Part shown: positions 35,152 to 45,235 of the stretch, one piece after another
Layout: every line of letters begins with the position of its first letter
How positions within the stretch are numbered: position 1 is the stretch's first letter
NCBI GenBank assembly: GCA_031216915.1
Contig: CM062293.1
Coordinates: forward strand, 148,684,285 to 148,748,284
Length of the DNA: 64,000 bases
Direction: 5' to 3'
Source: Pictodentalium vernedei
Taxonomy: Eukaryota; Mollusca; Scaphopoda; Dentaliida; Dentaliidae
Position numbers and translations under genes: made by a program
The notes under the pieces: model-generated
Seen by the model: the letters and a program-made list of their open reading frames with translations, nothing else
Told to the model about the DNA's origin: nothing
Databases searched by the model: none

Positions 35152-35399
35152 TTAACCCTTTACCTAACACGGAAAGCAGACGACACCTGCAAGAAACTTC
35201 TTGAATAACTAAATATTTTCATTTTTGTCTCAAAAACATAGCTTATGACCCCTCATTGGACCGAGCTCATTGAGCTCGTTCCAATGGGGGTCATAAGCTA
35301 TGTTTTTGAGACAAAAGACAAAAACTTATGAAATTAAATGGTAATTTTTGTAAATAGCACTGGCTGTTTTTTTTGCAGTTACGTTGGGCAAAGGGTTAA
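35152..35399. mobile_element. piggyBac-like MITE with a palindromic core, 248 bp
   Basis: TTAA occurs at both ends (35152-35155, 35396-35399), with inverted termini CCCTTTACCTAAC and GTTGGGCAAAGGG. TTAA target duplication and a CCC start are hallmarks of the piggyBac superfamily. The inside is a long palindrome of about 96 bp (35222-35317): gtctcaaaaacatagcttat, gacccctcattgg, gagctc, and the complements. No coding capacity. Confidence 0.8.
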
Positions 35400-35937
35400 G
35401 TCAATTATAGTAATTGTGGCCTGTGTATTCATTGATATGCTGTTGTGGGAGCATGCTGAAAAACTGCAAATAACTACACTGTTTGAATTTGGATCTTATA
35501 GGACCTGAAGGGAGTAAAATGACTGGAGAGTCCTAGTCGGGGCTATGCAAACCTCAGTATAGAAGAAATTTACCCAGATAATTGTCAATGGGATACATCA
35601 GTTCTCTGCCACATGATACTTTCTGTTGATGCAACTGTCTGTTTTAATAAACATACAGACCCAATTATAAGCTTCATTCATTTCATTCATTTTTCTTCTG
35701 AAAAAAACAAACATGCATGTGTGTTTGTTTGAAACTAAAGAGTAACAGTTTCCAATTACTTATTTGTTTCACCAATATATCGATAAACCAATATATACCA
35801 GTATTCAAACAAATATCGATTGAATACCGGTGTAATTACAGAAATATCGGTTTACCGTCATTGTTTATTTACCCACAATTTAATTTTCAAGCTGTCTTGA
35901 GTTTTTTTTTAACTGTAGTCCCGAATGAATAATATTA

Positions 35938-36140
35938 TCTCTTTATCTAAGGAATCGTCTGCTGTGCCCTCGAAATATACAAATTCAGCAGTTGAAAAAA
36001 TAATTTTCAAAAATTTCAATAAAACTGTATCTTGTGACTCTCATTGGAACGAATGATATAGTTTTGTTGAAATCTTTGGGAAAATCTGATAAACTAATTT
36101 TGAAAATAATAAATTTTGATATCGTCTGCATTGGGTAAAG
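35938..36140. mobile_element. Related MITE, diverged
   Basis: The ends ctttatctaa and ttgggtaaag are inverted, followed inward by cgtctgc on both sides. A half core (gactctcattggaacga) lies in the middle. The left part resembles 58640-58705. Confidence 0.5.
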
Positions 36141-36334
36141 GTTTTTCGAACCACATCATCAAGGCATGCTAATTCGTTCCGACTGTGATGCCTTGAGTAT
36201 TGATTGTGGTACTTATGTTCATATATCTGAACAGTTTTCGATATACTGGTATACTGCAGTATTTTTAGTCGATTTTTGACGAAGTCAAGCTCGACTTATA
36301 GTTTGATGAAGTGGTGGGCGGCAGACATAAACAA

Positions 36335-36640
36335 TTGGTTTCCTGGCAATAACTTTAGTTCTATTTGATGCACCTTTACCAAACTTATACCAGAGGTTAT
36401 CCTATAGGAAAGGAAGACACCTATTGATTTTGGAGTCTGGGACTCCAAGGTCAAGGTCACTGTTACTATAAATAGAATATTTTGTGACAAAATGGTTTCC
36501 GGGCAATAACTTTAGTTCTATTTGACGCACATTCACCAAAGTTATACCAGAGGTTACCTTATAGGAAGGGAAGACACCTATTGATTTCAGAGTCTGGGAC
36601 TCCAAGGTCAAGGTCACTGTTACTATAAATAGCTTATTTA
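36335..36640. repeat. Tandem duplication, period 151 bp
   Basis: ggtttcckggcaataacttt begins at 36340 and 36491; both units end in gtcactgttactataaatag. Confidence 0.88.
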
Positions 36641-36819
36641 GCTTATTTCTTCAGAATTTAATGTCCAAACTCGACTTCTGGATCTGTGATCCTCTTGCTG
36701 GATTTTTTTTAATACCGATACCAGTATTCAGTTTTGAATACCGTGCAGCCCTATCACAAAGTTGTTCCAGTGGAGGATTAAGGTTTCTTGTTGCAATCAT
36801 TTTATTTTTATTTTTTTAG

Positions 36820-36909
36820 GATCAGCTAAAAGACTTTCTTGAGAAAAGAGAATCTGGAGAGTTGTTGAGCCAGAAAACATCCAACTTGATGATCACATTA
36901 TGTAAAAAG
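36820..36909 (+). CDS. CFAP161: CFAP161 exon 2
   Basis: The acceptor is a T-rich tract ending tttttttag at 36819 and the donor is gtaatg at 36910; both junctions are phase 0. The 30 codons read DQLKDFLEKRESGELLSQKT then SNLMITLCKK. DFLEKR and GxLL are conserved in CFAP161 just after exon 1. The exon is too short to stand out as an ORF, and the call rests on splice sites, phase and similarity to the vertebrate protein. A transcript read joining 26487 to 36820 would confirm it. Confidence 0.9.
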
Positions 36910-37649
36910 GTAATGACTAAATGAAGTTGATCTGTTTTCAGCAGAACACACTGAACAATAATTATTACATGACAGAAAAAATCTGATAGTTTAATGAGTT
37001 AAAACACTAGTCAGAAGTGATGATATACTCCAGTATTGCTGATGTATTTTATTTTTATCGAAATCGAGTTGATATTTCACCACTCTGTGATTGTTGTAAC
37101 TTGTCTATAAATAGTACAGGTTGGTTGATATAATGATTCCAAATACCTACTAATGCACATGGCTTCTTATATATATATGTTGAAATTAAATTTATTTTGT
37201 GGAATATGAATATGTATGCTGTATTTCCTCGAAAAATATGTAATAAAGCAAGGAATTTGCAAACGTCTTTTAGCTCAACTTGACAAAGTCAAACTGAGCT
37301 ATTGCCATCACTTCTCATCCGTTGGCGTACGTACATACGTAGGTCCACAGTTTCCTTGCATTGCACATATACATAAAATTTGCCTTTTCAACAAACTTTT
37401 GCCTCAAGCTTAGCTTATGGCACTTTACAGGAACAAGCTAGTTAAGTTTCAATGAGGGGGTAATATTAAACTTATATTACATGCTAAACGATAGATTATC
37501 GAAAAAATTGTGGTAAGATAGAAATCATATCCCCCACTGTGAAGATACAGAAATTTTCACTTTCACAGAATCAATCAAAATGGCAGCTTTCAAAGCATCA
37601 CTTCAAAATGAAAAGATCCATTTGTTCTAAAAATGTATAATGAAAAGAA
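36910..37649 (+). other. CFAP161 intron 2, start
   Basis: At 37268-37420 there is a tttagctcaacttgac...gagctattgcc... segment that looks like the end of a dispersed non-autonomous element. No gene. Confidence 0.45.
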
Positions 37650-37899
37650 AATCTAGTGTTTTTGAGTGGATACCAATCATTTCCAGCAATAATTCAACAC
37701 ATATTCACCCTGAATTGATGCATGAAACCCTCAAGATGGTACCTGTTCTAAGTATCAATCAGATGGTAATTGGAAAAAAAGTAACAGGAAAAAAAGTAAC
37801 AGATTTGGGTAGGAAAAAAAGAAACAGGAAAAAAAGTAACAGATTTGGGTAGGAAAAAAAAAAACAGGAAAAAGAGTTACACTTTCTTATTTTTATTTC

Positions 37900-38160
37900 A
37901 TAAAAGTGATAGATTACTTAATTATGATTTAGTTATATTATTGAAACTAGTTAGATTATTACATATCAGTATAAGTACTACATAGTACATAGTTATAAAA
38001 TAATTTAACAAACTTAATTATGATTTAGTTAGATTATTACATATCACACCTTGAAACTAGTTGGATTATTACATATCAGTATAAGTAATACATAGTACAT
38101 AGTTATAAAATAATTTAACAAACTTAATTATGATTTAGTTAGATTATTACATATCACACC
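37900..38160. repeat. AT-rich tandem repeat, about 110 bp period
   Basis: ttggattattacatatcagtataag...cttaattatgatttagtta occurs twice, directly downstream of the MULE stop codon. Confidence 0.8.
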
Positions 38161-39605
38161 TTGTGTAATCTAATATTCTGGCCAATGCCAGTAAGAAAAG
38201 CTGAAATAGTAAGTGAACCTTGGGAATATAAACCACACAGATTTTTCAGTTTTCTATTCAGGGATTCAGCTGACTTCTGTTTGCGGATAACAGGCAGCAA
38301 ACCAACTGACACCTGTTGAATAATTGTATTGGTCAGAGCTTGCTCTTTTTGAAACCATTGGATAGTTTTCCAGACTGATGGGTGCTGGTGGCCAACAAGA
38401 TTGTAGAACTTGTTGTTCCAGCCTTCACATGCATTATTTGTACGAGATTCCACATCCAGCGTAGCACTATTAACATTCCATGTAGCTGGAGGATAGGCTG
38501 GAGGAGTTAATCTAAGTCGTAATGGTGCCAACACATCTGAAGGTGCAGCGCGAGGTTGCCTGTATCTACCAATGACATAATTTTCATCAAAATACCTCAA
38601 CAGTTCCTCGGCTTCTTCTGGAACAATGTCTTTGAGGTGATTCATACCATCACGCACATCTGAAACTGGCAAGAATGCAAGTGCATCCAGTTTCCCACAA
38701 AACAGTCTGAAGTCTGCATCATCCCGATACAACTGCACTAAACCTAAACTCTGCACTCTGCGCCAAGTGCTTTGTGTCAGATGGTAGAAACAACCTCTAC
38801 TCTGTACATGTCTACCAAACACAGCATTCACAGCTCATAACACACCATCTTCAAAATCAGTCACAACAGTATTTACATTCAAGTCAATATTTAGCTCAGT
38901 CAGTTTATCTACAATAGCTTGAAACAGAGTCTCATAGGAAGTACGTGTCTTCCTCTGTAATATAGCGTATACACAAGATAAAAAACTGTCATGAAACTTA
39001 ACCCTAACAACATAAATTTGCTGAAATAGTGGAGGAGCCATTGCAAAATTACCGTCCATAAATAAAGTACTTGCACTGCCAAGATAATTGAGTCCACTAT
39101 TTGTTGCAAATGCAACCACACGCTCACTTGCATCATGTCCATTATCAAAGAAAAGGAATTGTTCAGAGTCTGATATTTTCTGAAACTCTTCTGGAATGGT
39201 CAGCTGAGACAGACTTTTGGGGACAGGAGGACTTCTTCTGTGGTATCTCAGACTCCGTTTGGCATTATCTAAGTCTGGCAGCATCAACTTGACTTCACTT
39301 TCAGCATTTGAAACAGCTGTTGCGAGGATCTGTGATGGCTTATCTAAGGAAGAAGCTGCTTGTTTTCGCATTTCATTTCTCAATTTGGTATATGCGATAC
39401 TGACATTTTCTGGAGGATGGTTGTGTTGTCTAACTATTTCTGGGTTGTTGAAATCTGTAGTAGTACAGAGACTTGCACGGCAGTCTGATTTAGCACGTTT
39501 AGTGCATTTCCACCAGACCTTGTTCTTCCTTCTTACAGATACAGTGTACATGAAACCTTCATGACAAAGTTTTTTGCCCCTCTTATTACTCTCAATGACT
39601 TCCAT
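38154..39605 (-). pseudogene. FLYWCH-MULE transposase, one in-frame stop
   Basis: ATG at 39603-39605. The N-terminal FLYWCH-like domain (KLCHEGFMYTVSVRRKNKVW, then KCTKRAKSDC, QHNHPPE) should bind DNA. The MULE domain follows: FMDGNFAMAP with the first catalytic D, VVTDFEDGVL with the second, the GCFYHLTQSTWRRVQ block, and NNACEGWNNKF with the likely catalytic E. The frame is single and continuous over 483 codons except for one TGA at 38835-38837 right after TDFEDGVL. A single substitution therefore separates it from an open frame, implying a recent loss. It would cut and paste the surrounding element. Confidence 0.9.
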
Positions 39606-39661
39606 GATGACTCAAGAACATTTAATGACTAATTCAAACTGCTGTCCAATATATAGTTTGC

Positions 39662-39870
39662 TGTGTGTTTATTTTTTCAAGAACATTGTTGTACATCAAA
39701 GAAGAGAATTCATGAAAGTAGCCACACTTGCTTGTGTTTATTTTTTCAAGAACATTGTTGTACATCAAAGAAGAGAATACTTGAAAGTAACCACACTTGC
39801 TGTGTGTTTATTACAATGTGTGTTCATTTGTTTCAAGAACATTGTTGTACATCAAAGAAAGCATGATGGA
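39662..39870. repeat. 73-bp tandem repeat, three units
   Basis: ttcaagaacattgttgtacat begins at about 39677, 39750 and 39831. It lies between the transposase start and the right terminal region. Confidence 0.88.
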
Positions 39871-40383
39871 TATCCTTGTAACAATATTGTCATAGCACAC
39901 ATGATCTCCAATTACAAAATAATTAAAAAAATAAAAAATTAAAAAATTAAAATTATTATTATAATTATTATAATGAAAAATGAAATAATGAAAAAACACT
40001 GTTACTTTTTTTCCTGTTGTATTATTACAATTGTTACTTTTTTTCCTGTTTCTTTTTTTCCGTTTCTTTTTTTCCTGTTACTTTTTTTCCTGTTACTTTT
40101 TTTCCTACATTCCAATCAGATCACTGTATATCAATGCATATCAGCTGTTTATTTTCATGCATCAATTCAAGGTTCAAACTTGTGGAATTATCGATATAAA
40201 TCTGGTTCTTATAAAAAGCGTATAATAAAAAATAAAAATCTAGTGTTTTTGAGTGGATGCCGAAAATTGTCTCGGTCACGCATGAGATAATTGTTGGTAT
40301 CCACTCAAAAATATGAGATTGACAGTTCATTGAGGTCTTTCAAACAATTGAAGTCCGAATCTGAGAAAGTTGTTTAAAATTTT

Positions 40384-40510
40384 CATCGTTGCTCAGTGGT
40401 TCTCTCTGGGTACTCCGGCTTCCTCCACCCATAAAACTGTCATGGTCTGTTGTCATGATCAGCCATTGTGCAGAAATATGTGACCTTAAACACCATTAAA
40501 ATAAATAAAC
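40384..40510 (+). mobile_element. 5'-truncated SINE
   Basis: catcgttgctcagtggttc...gggtactccggcttcctccacc...cttaaacacc matches the 3' third of the SINE at 41445-41811 and ends in an aaataaataaa tail. Confidence 0.87.
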
Positions 40511-40527
40511 ATACTTATACAGTATAA

Positions 40528-40597
40528 AAAACAATTACAGCCAACATTCATTATAGTATAAGTTATACTATAATGAATGTTGGCTGTAATTGTTTTT
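40528..40597. repeat. Nearly perfect 70-bp palindrome
   Basis: aattacagccaacattcatt...tatactataatgaatgttgg with essentially no loop. No other feature. Confidence 0.88.
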
Positions 40598-40797
40598 TTT
40601 TGGGATACAATTTGTACTGTAACGTTAGTTCAACTTTTAAGAAATGATCAGTTCCATAAACTCCCATACAGAAGAACTGTTTGTACTATAATTATCATGC
40701 TCAGTGAGTGAGAACTGAAACTGAACTCCCAAAATTTTAACCAACTTTCTCTGATTCGGACTTCAATTGTTTGAAAGACCTCAATGAACTGTCAAAC

Positions 40798-41184
40798 TAT
40801 ATTGAAGTGCTTTAATTCCCAGATGCATTAATTTATGGGAAAAAATGGTACTGACATTTTGCTATTTTGACATCCTTGAGCAGAGGGTTAAAGAAAGGTT
40901 AGCATATAGAGTTGAAACCATGTCTTCAAAAACAACTTTGATAGCTCTGCACATCACAGGCCGCTTCTGTCATTTTAATCACAAAATCAATACACAGACT
41001 TGGAAATAATCCGTAAACGATCCTTTAGGTTACGTCAATCAGAAAAGATGCGAACGAACGACAGGTTATGACAAAATAATAGAAGATAAATTACATTCCT
41101 AATCATGCATGTCTTACAAGTGAGACTTGACAATCTTTTGGGACTAACTCGATACAAAGATTGTGCATTGCATACACATGACAA
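40798..41184. other. Unassigned intronic stretch
   Basis: I see no gene or repeat unit. Confidence 0.4.
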
Positions 41185-42025
41185 GCTATAAATTGAAAAT
41201 AGAATATGTTTTCATTTTTGGAATTCACTTTAAAAAAATTTCCATAATCCAGCATTAGTTCCTCGAATCCTGCACCTTATGTAACATGTAACCCAACTAA
41301 CCCCATGCATTTTTACAACCTTAGTCAGTGTACATTTTCAAGCAGTGTGTGATATGGCAGTTACCAATTTTTTATAACCAGAAAGTGTGACTAACCCTGT
41401 GCATTGCACAGGGTTAGTCTCACTTTCTGGTTATAAAAGATTTTGGGGGCACGGTGGCTCAGTTGGTAGAGGTGCAGGCTGCAAGCCGAGAGGTCCTCGG
41501 TTCGAATCCCACCTGCGGCAACCGCATTGTGTCCTTTGGCAAGACTCTTCACCCCGATTGCCTACATGGGGGCACGATGGCACTGTGTACTGAGGCGTAC
41601 TGCACGTCGATGGTGCGCATGTCTTCAACCAATCTAACACTGCCTGTGCTGTAGTGCAGAGTTCAGAGTTACGATGTTGGAGAGCTGACAGCTGCTCATC
41701 GTTGCTCGGTGGTTCTCTCCGGGTACTCCGGCTTCCTCCACCCGTAAAACTGTCACGGTCACGATTAGCCATTGTGCATAAGTATGTGACTTTAAACACC
41801 AATCAATCAATATAAAGGATTTTCATTATTAACTGAGTAACTAACCCTGTGCACTGTACAGCCTAATAGAAAATCTCATCTAAATCAACTCTTTACCCAA
41901 CATACTGGAAAAAAACAGGCTGTACTATTCTAAAAATGCATTCAAACTCAGCTTAAGATCCCTCATTGTTTTTTAAGTGAATTCCAAAAATGAAAACAAA
42001 TTATATTTTCAATTAATAGCTTGTT
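41185..42025. repeat. Inverted repeat with 55-bp arms enclosing a palindrome and a SINE
   Basis: caagctataaattgaaaata...attcactttaaaaaa (about 41183-41238) pairs with 41970-42024. Inside, 41373-41435 is a perfect 63-bp palindrome (tataaccagaaagtgtgact... and complement). This is probably one foldback element of about 470 bp before the SINE landed in it. Confidence 0.8.
41445..41811 (+). mobile_element. Full-length tRNA-derived SINE
   Basis: The 5' end is tRNA-like with a pol III A box (tggctcagttggtagagg) and B box (ggttcgaatcc). A central block gggtactccggcttcctccacc follows, which resembles the conserved core of the MetaSINE superfamily, and the tail is (aatc)n. A target duplication ataaaagatttt / ataaaggatttt (41433-41444, 41812-41823) flanks it. 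No protein. It depends on a LINE for movement; the partner is not evident. Confidence 0.88.
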
Positions 42026-42039
42026 GCATATCAATAGAG

Positions 42040-42182
42040 TGGCATGCAGTTTACATCTTTAGAGCATTTCTGCCAAAATAAATAGCAACAACTGACACCT
42101 GATCTCACCAAAGTGACATCGCTTGTTAGCTGTTGCTGTTTATTTCGGCAGAAATTCTGTTAAAATGTAAACCAGCATGGCT
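42040..42182. repeat. Small foldback MITE, about 140 bp
   Basis: The arms carry tggcatgcagtttacat, atttctgccaaaataaatag and their near-complements around a loop of about 30 bp. Confidence 0.75.
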
Positions 42183-42817
42183 GGCAAAGTTAAAATAGAG
42201 AAGACGGAAAAACATCACAATTTTTTTCCTATAGATTACCACCATGCTATATAGTGTAACATGCTAACAACTTACAGTATAAGCTTCTTATTTTCAGGCT
42301 TGAATACTTAACAATGGCAAAAATTGGAAAAAATTGTTGATGTTTAGCCCAAGATGCCAATAAATTGCATTTTAAGATGGTAAAAATAAAAATCTTCCTT
42401 GTATGTGCCAAATCCTGGTTACAATGTCCAATCCTGGGACTATCCCCGGCACTCATTTTGAATTAGATAATCCTTTCTTGAGCTCAGTTAGAATTGGTTG
42501 AAGGCACGTCAGTATTATTGCAAGACTTAACTGAAGGCAATTCAAGCCTGAAATCTCAGTCAGAAATTTAATGTGTTGCATGCTGCTGGCAGATATTCCT
42601 GCCAGGACACCATACTCTTGCCAACAGAAAGGGTATAATTTGCCTTCTCTTTAACAGAATCCATCACTGTACATGGGACCAACCATATTATGAATGACAG
42701 TTGGGCTTCATTTGTTTGAATGTTTCATGAAGGAATTCTTGAAAAAAATCAAGAAAATACTCAGCAGGTTAAGAGTTAATATCGTGTAATCATTTGCATT
42801 CAACTTTTCATTTTCAG
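42183..42817 (+). other. CFAP161 intron 2, end
   Basis: No gene or repeat recognised. It ends in a pyrimidine-rich caacttttcattttcag acceptor. Confidence 0.5.
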
Positions 42818-43059
42818 GTGGAGCTGAGTATTTCTAGAGATGGAAATGTTCACTTTGGAGACATCTTAATGATAAAGTGCCCCGATGTAGCAAATGCCAA
42901 TAAATGTGCAAACTTAGTTACTAGTCCATTGTGTGCTTTAAGTTTGAATCTGACAGATCCTTTCAAAGTGTTACAGTCAAAGAAAGTAGAAGGTAACTGT
43001 GGAGTGTCTGGATCAAAGTGTACCGAACCCAACATGAGAAATGCATTTATTATCAAAAG
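42818..43059 (+). CDS. CFAP161: CFAP161 exon 3
   Basis: The acceptor ttttcattttcag ends at 42817. The donor gtaatt starts at 43060, in phase 2 (80 codons plus AG). The peptide starts VELSISRDGNVHFGDILMIK, matching the CFAP161 block QLSVTEDGYIHYGDKVML, and ends GVSGSK...MRNAFIIK, matching CGLSAV...RNTFII. The middle is longer and more Lys/Asn-rich than the vertebrate form. Exons 1-3 encode about 133 of the roughly 300 residues expected. No later exon was recognised to 64000, so intron 3 probably exceeds 20.9 kb. Sense DIRS copies B and C lie in it. Confidence 0.92.
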
Positions 43060-43530
43060 GTAATTATTTGCTCAAAATGCACTGAATTGTGGAAGCATAA
43101 TAAAAGTGAGGGTATGATAACTTGCCTCATTTCAAAGAGTGGAACATTTGGTTGAATGTTGAATGCAAAGACATCGGGATTCAACATCCCCCCCCCCCCC
43201 CCCCCCCCCCCACCAATAGGATCTCTTTTGGCACTAACAGCCTTTTGAAATTACAAAAAACTATGCACACCAATTGTCCAGCAGCTGATTCTAATGGCTG
43301 CGTGGCTTAGTACAGATTCAGCAGTTCATTTGTGTTGAAATTCTCTTTGCAGTGGTTTGAACTCCTGCTATGGCATTTTGCAATATAATAGGCATCCTCT
43401 CTTGATTCAGCAACTTTCAAGAAATTTGAAGAAGAGATGTTCACACTGATTTCCAGTGAGGTGCAGTATGCAGTCACATGATGAAATATGTAATTAATAT
43501 TGAAGAATTTGTTGGAAACTCACCTGAAAT
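43060..43530 (+). other. CFAP161 intron 3, start
   Basis: A run of about 25 C occurs at 43188-43211. Otherwise no feature before the target duplication cctgaaat (43523-43530) of element X. Confidence 0.5.
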
Positions 43531-43608
43531 GAATCCCTGACATCTGCCCCCCGGCTGTCTGCCCCCCTATCAAAATTGATAGAAGAGGACACCTGCCCCC
43601 CTTATGAT

Positions 43609-43809
43609 ATTTTTATACTGTACCAATGACCCAGACATAGCTGGTGCTAACTCTTAAAATATAGGGCCAAACACAAATTTTGTCCCCCAATCCCCAAAAT
43701 TTGCATCTAAAACCAAAGAAAACATGTCCTGAATGGCCCTCCACACTTCACCTCTACTGCGCATGCGCAGTGTCAAGGATGTTCCGAAATTGGCGCCATT
43801 AATCATTCT
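43609..43809 (+). repeat. Left inverted terminal repeat of DIRS copy B
   Basis: About 200 bp, the inverse of 54909-55096, containing gcgcatgcgc. Followed by leader sequence homologous to 58913-59600. Confidence 0.87.
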
Positions 43810-45235
43810 AAGTTTGGCCCTTCATCAGTTAACATCTGACTGATCTTTGTGCTTGTAAATCTCAGTTTAAATGATGCCAGACACTTAAATATTAGTGAAA
43901 TGGTGATTCTAAGGAGGATAGAGAAGGAGGAGAGGAAAAATGTGTGACAGAATATTATCAGGGCTGTAACTTAAAATTTTTTAATGAAATTATGTTAAGT
44001 TACCTATTTTCGAGGCAGCAGCCATTTTGTTGTCATTCTGATTGTTTAGTTACACTGATTTTTCAGTGTTTTCCTCTCTCCCTGTCCTTTAAGTCCCCCC
44101 TTGCTATTCTCCCATGTTTTTGGCATAGTTTCTGTAATTATTATTACTAAATTTTCTTGGGAGTTTTAGCTGAATAACAGAATGAATTCTGTTCTTTTCC
44201 CCATGTTTACGTCTTCACCCACGGGTGGTTAGGTGTTGTGTTCTGCATCTACCATCTGATGTTCTGCAGTTTCTTCCCTGGAAGTCTCTGTTTTGCATCA
44301 GATAGTGTATTTTTGGTAACTGATTCCGGGCCTGGGTGCCTGGAGTCTTATTTTAGTGTTTTTACATTCATTGTTTACATTTACAACAGCCCTCTGTGTG
44401 AGGGGGGGATTTCTTGAAAATAATATCTTGATGTTATTTTAATCATAACTAGATACATTATTATTGTTCGTAAGTGTTGAATAAATTGTTTAAAATATTT
44501 TTAGCTCACCTGAGCGAAGCTCAAGGGGAGCTTTACTAATCACTTTCCGTCCGTCGTCCGTCGTCGTCCGTCGTCGTCGTCGTCCGGCGTTAACTTTACA
44601 TTATCGACTTCTCCTCCTAAACCACTAGCCCAATTTTATTCAAATGTTGGCTAAATGTTTATTACCTAATGCCAATTCAGATTTGTTCAAATGAAGTTGC
44701 CCCTCCTCCTGGGTGGTGCCACACCCCCAAGGGGCACCAAAATCTTTGTAAATCTTCTTCTCATGAACCAGCAGTAGCAGAGACTTGATATTTGGTGTGC
44801 AGCTTCCTTTTGAGGTGTAGACTCAGATTTGTTAAAGAGAAGTTTGTGGGGCTATACTTGACGTTGTTATGAGAGGGGCAAAATTTTTTGCCCCGCCCAA
44901 AATTTCTATTTTCCAAACCGAGAGGCTGATTTGAACCAAATTTTATGTGAGGGCTTATTGGGTCATGAGTACTTGATTTATGCAAAAAAAATTTTTCGCG
45001 CAGCCCCGTGGGAACCGCAGGAGCTAAAAATAGAAAAAATTTAAAACGCCCATATCTCCAAAACTGCACGGCACTGAGAATTTTTATTTGGTGTGCAGCT
45101 TCCTTAGGACCAACAGAAAGGATTGGTAAAAAAAAATTGCCATCGGTTTTATCATAGGGTACAGTTTCGGGACTTTGAAAAAGTGCTGAGTCAGCACTTT
45201 TTAACACTGTAGGCAATGGGAAAAACATTAAAAAA

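Larger units (their letters stand above)
37650..40320 (-). mobile_element. MULE-type DNA transposon
   Basis: Imperfect inverted ends (aatctagtgtttttgagtgg at 37650, its near-complement ending at 40320) enclose subterminal A-rich arrays (ggaaaaaaagtaacag units at 37772-37870, reverse complement at 39995-40112) and a transposase gene. The right end repeats the terminal motif twice (about 40225-40260 and 40295-40320). I could not find the 8-10 bp target duplication expected for a MULE, so the exact ends are approximate. Confidence 0.78.
40325..40797. repeat. Inverted repeat pair, 52-bp arms
   Basis: gacagttcattgaggtctttc...tctgagaaagtt (40323-40376) is the reverse complement of 40745-40797. Between the arms lie a SINE fragment and a perfect palindrome. 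Confidence 0.85.

Noticed and set aside
41445..41520. tRNA gene
   Set aside because: A and B boxes are good, but the sequence continues into a SINE body, has a target duplication, and the arms do not fold as a complete cloverleaf by eye.
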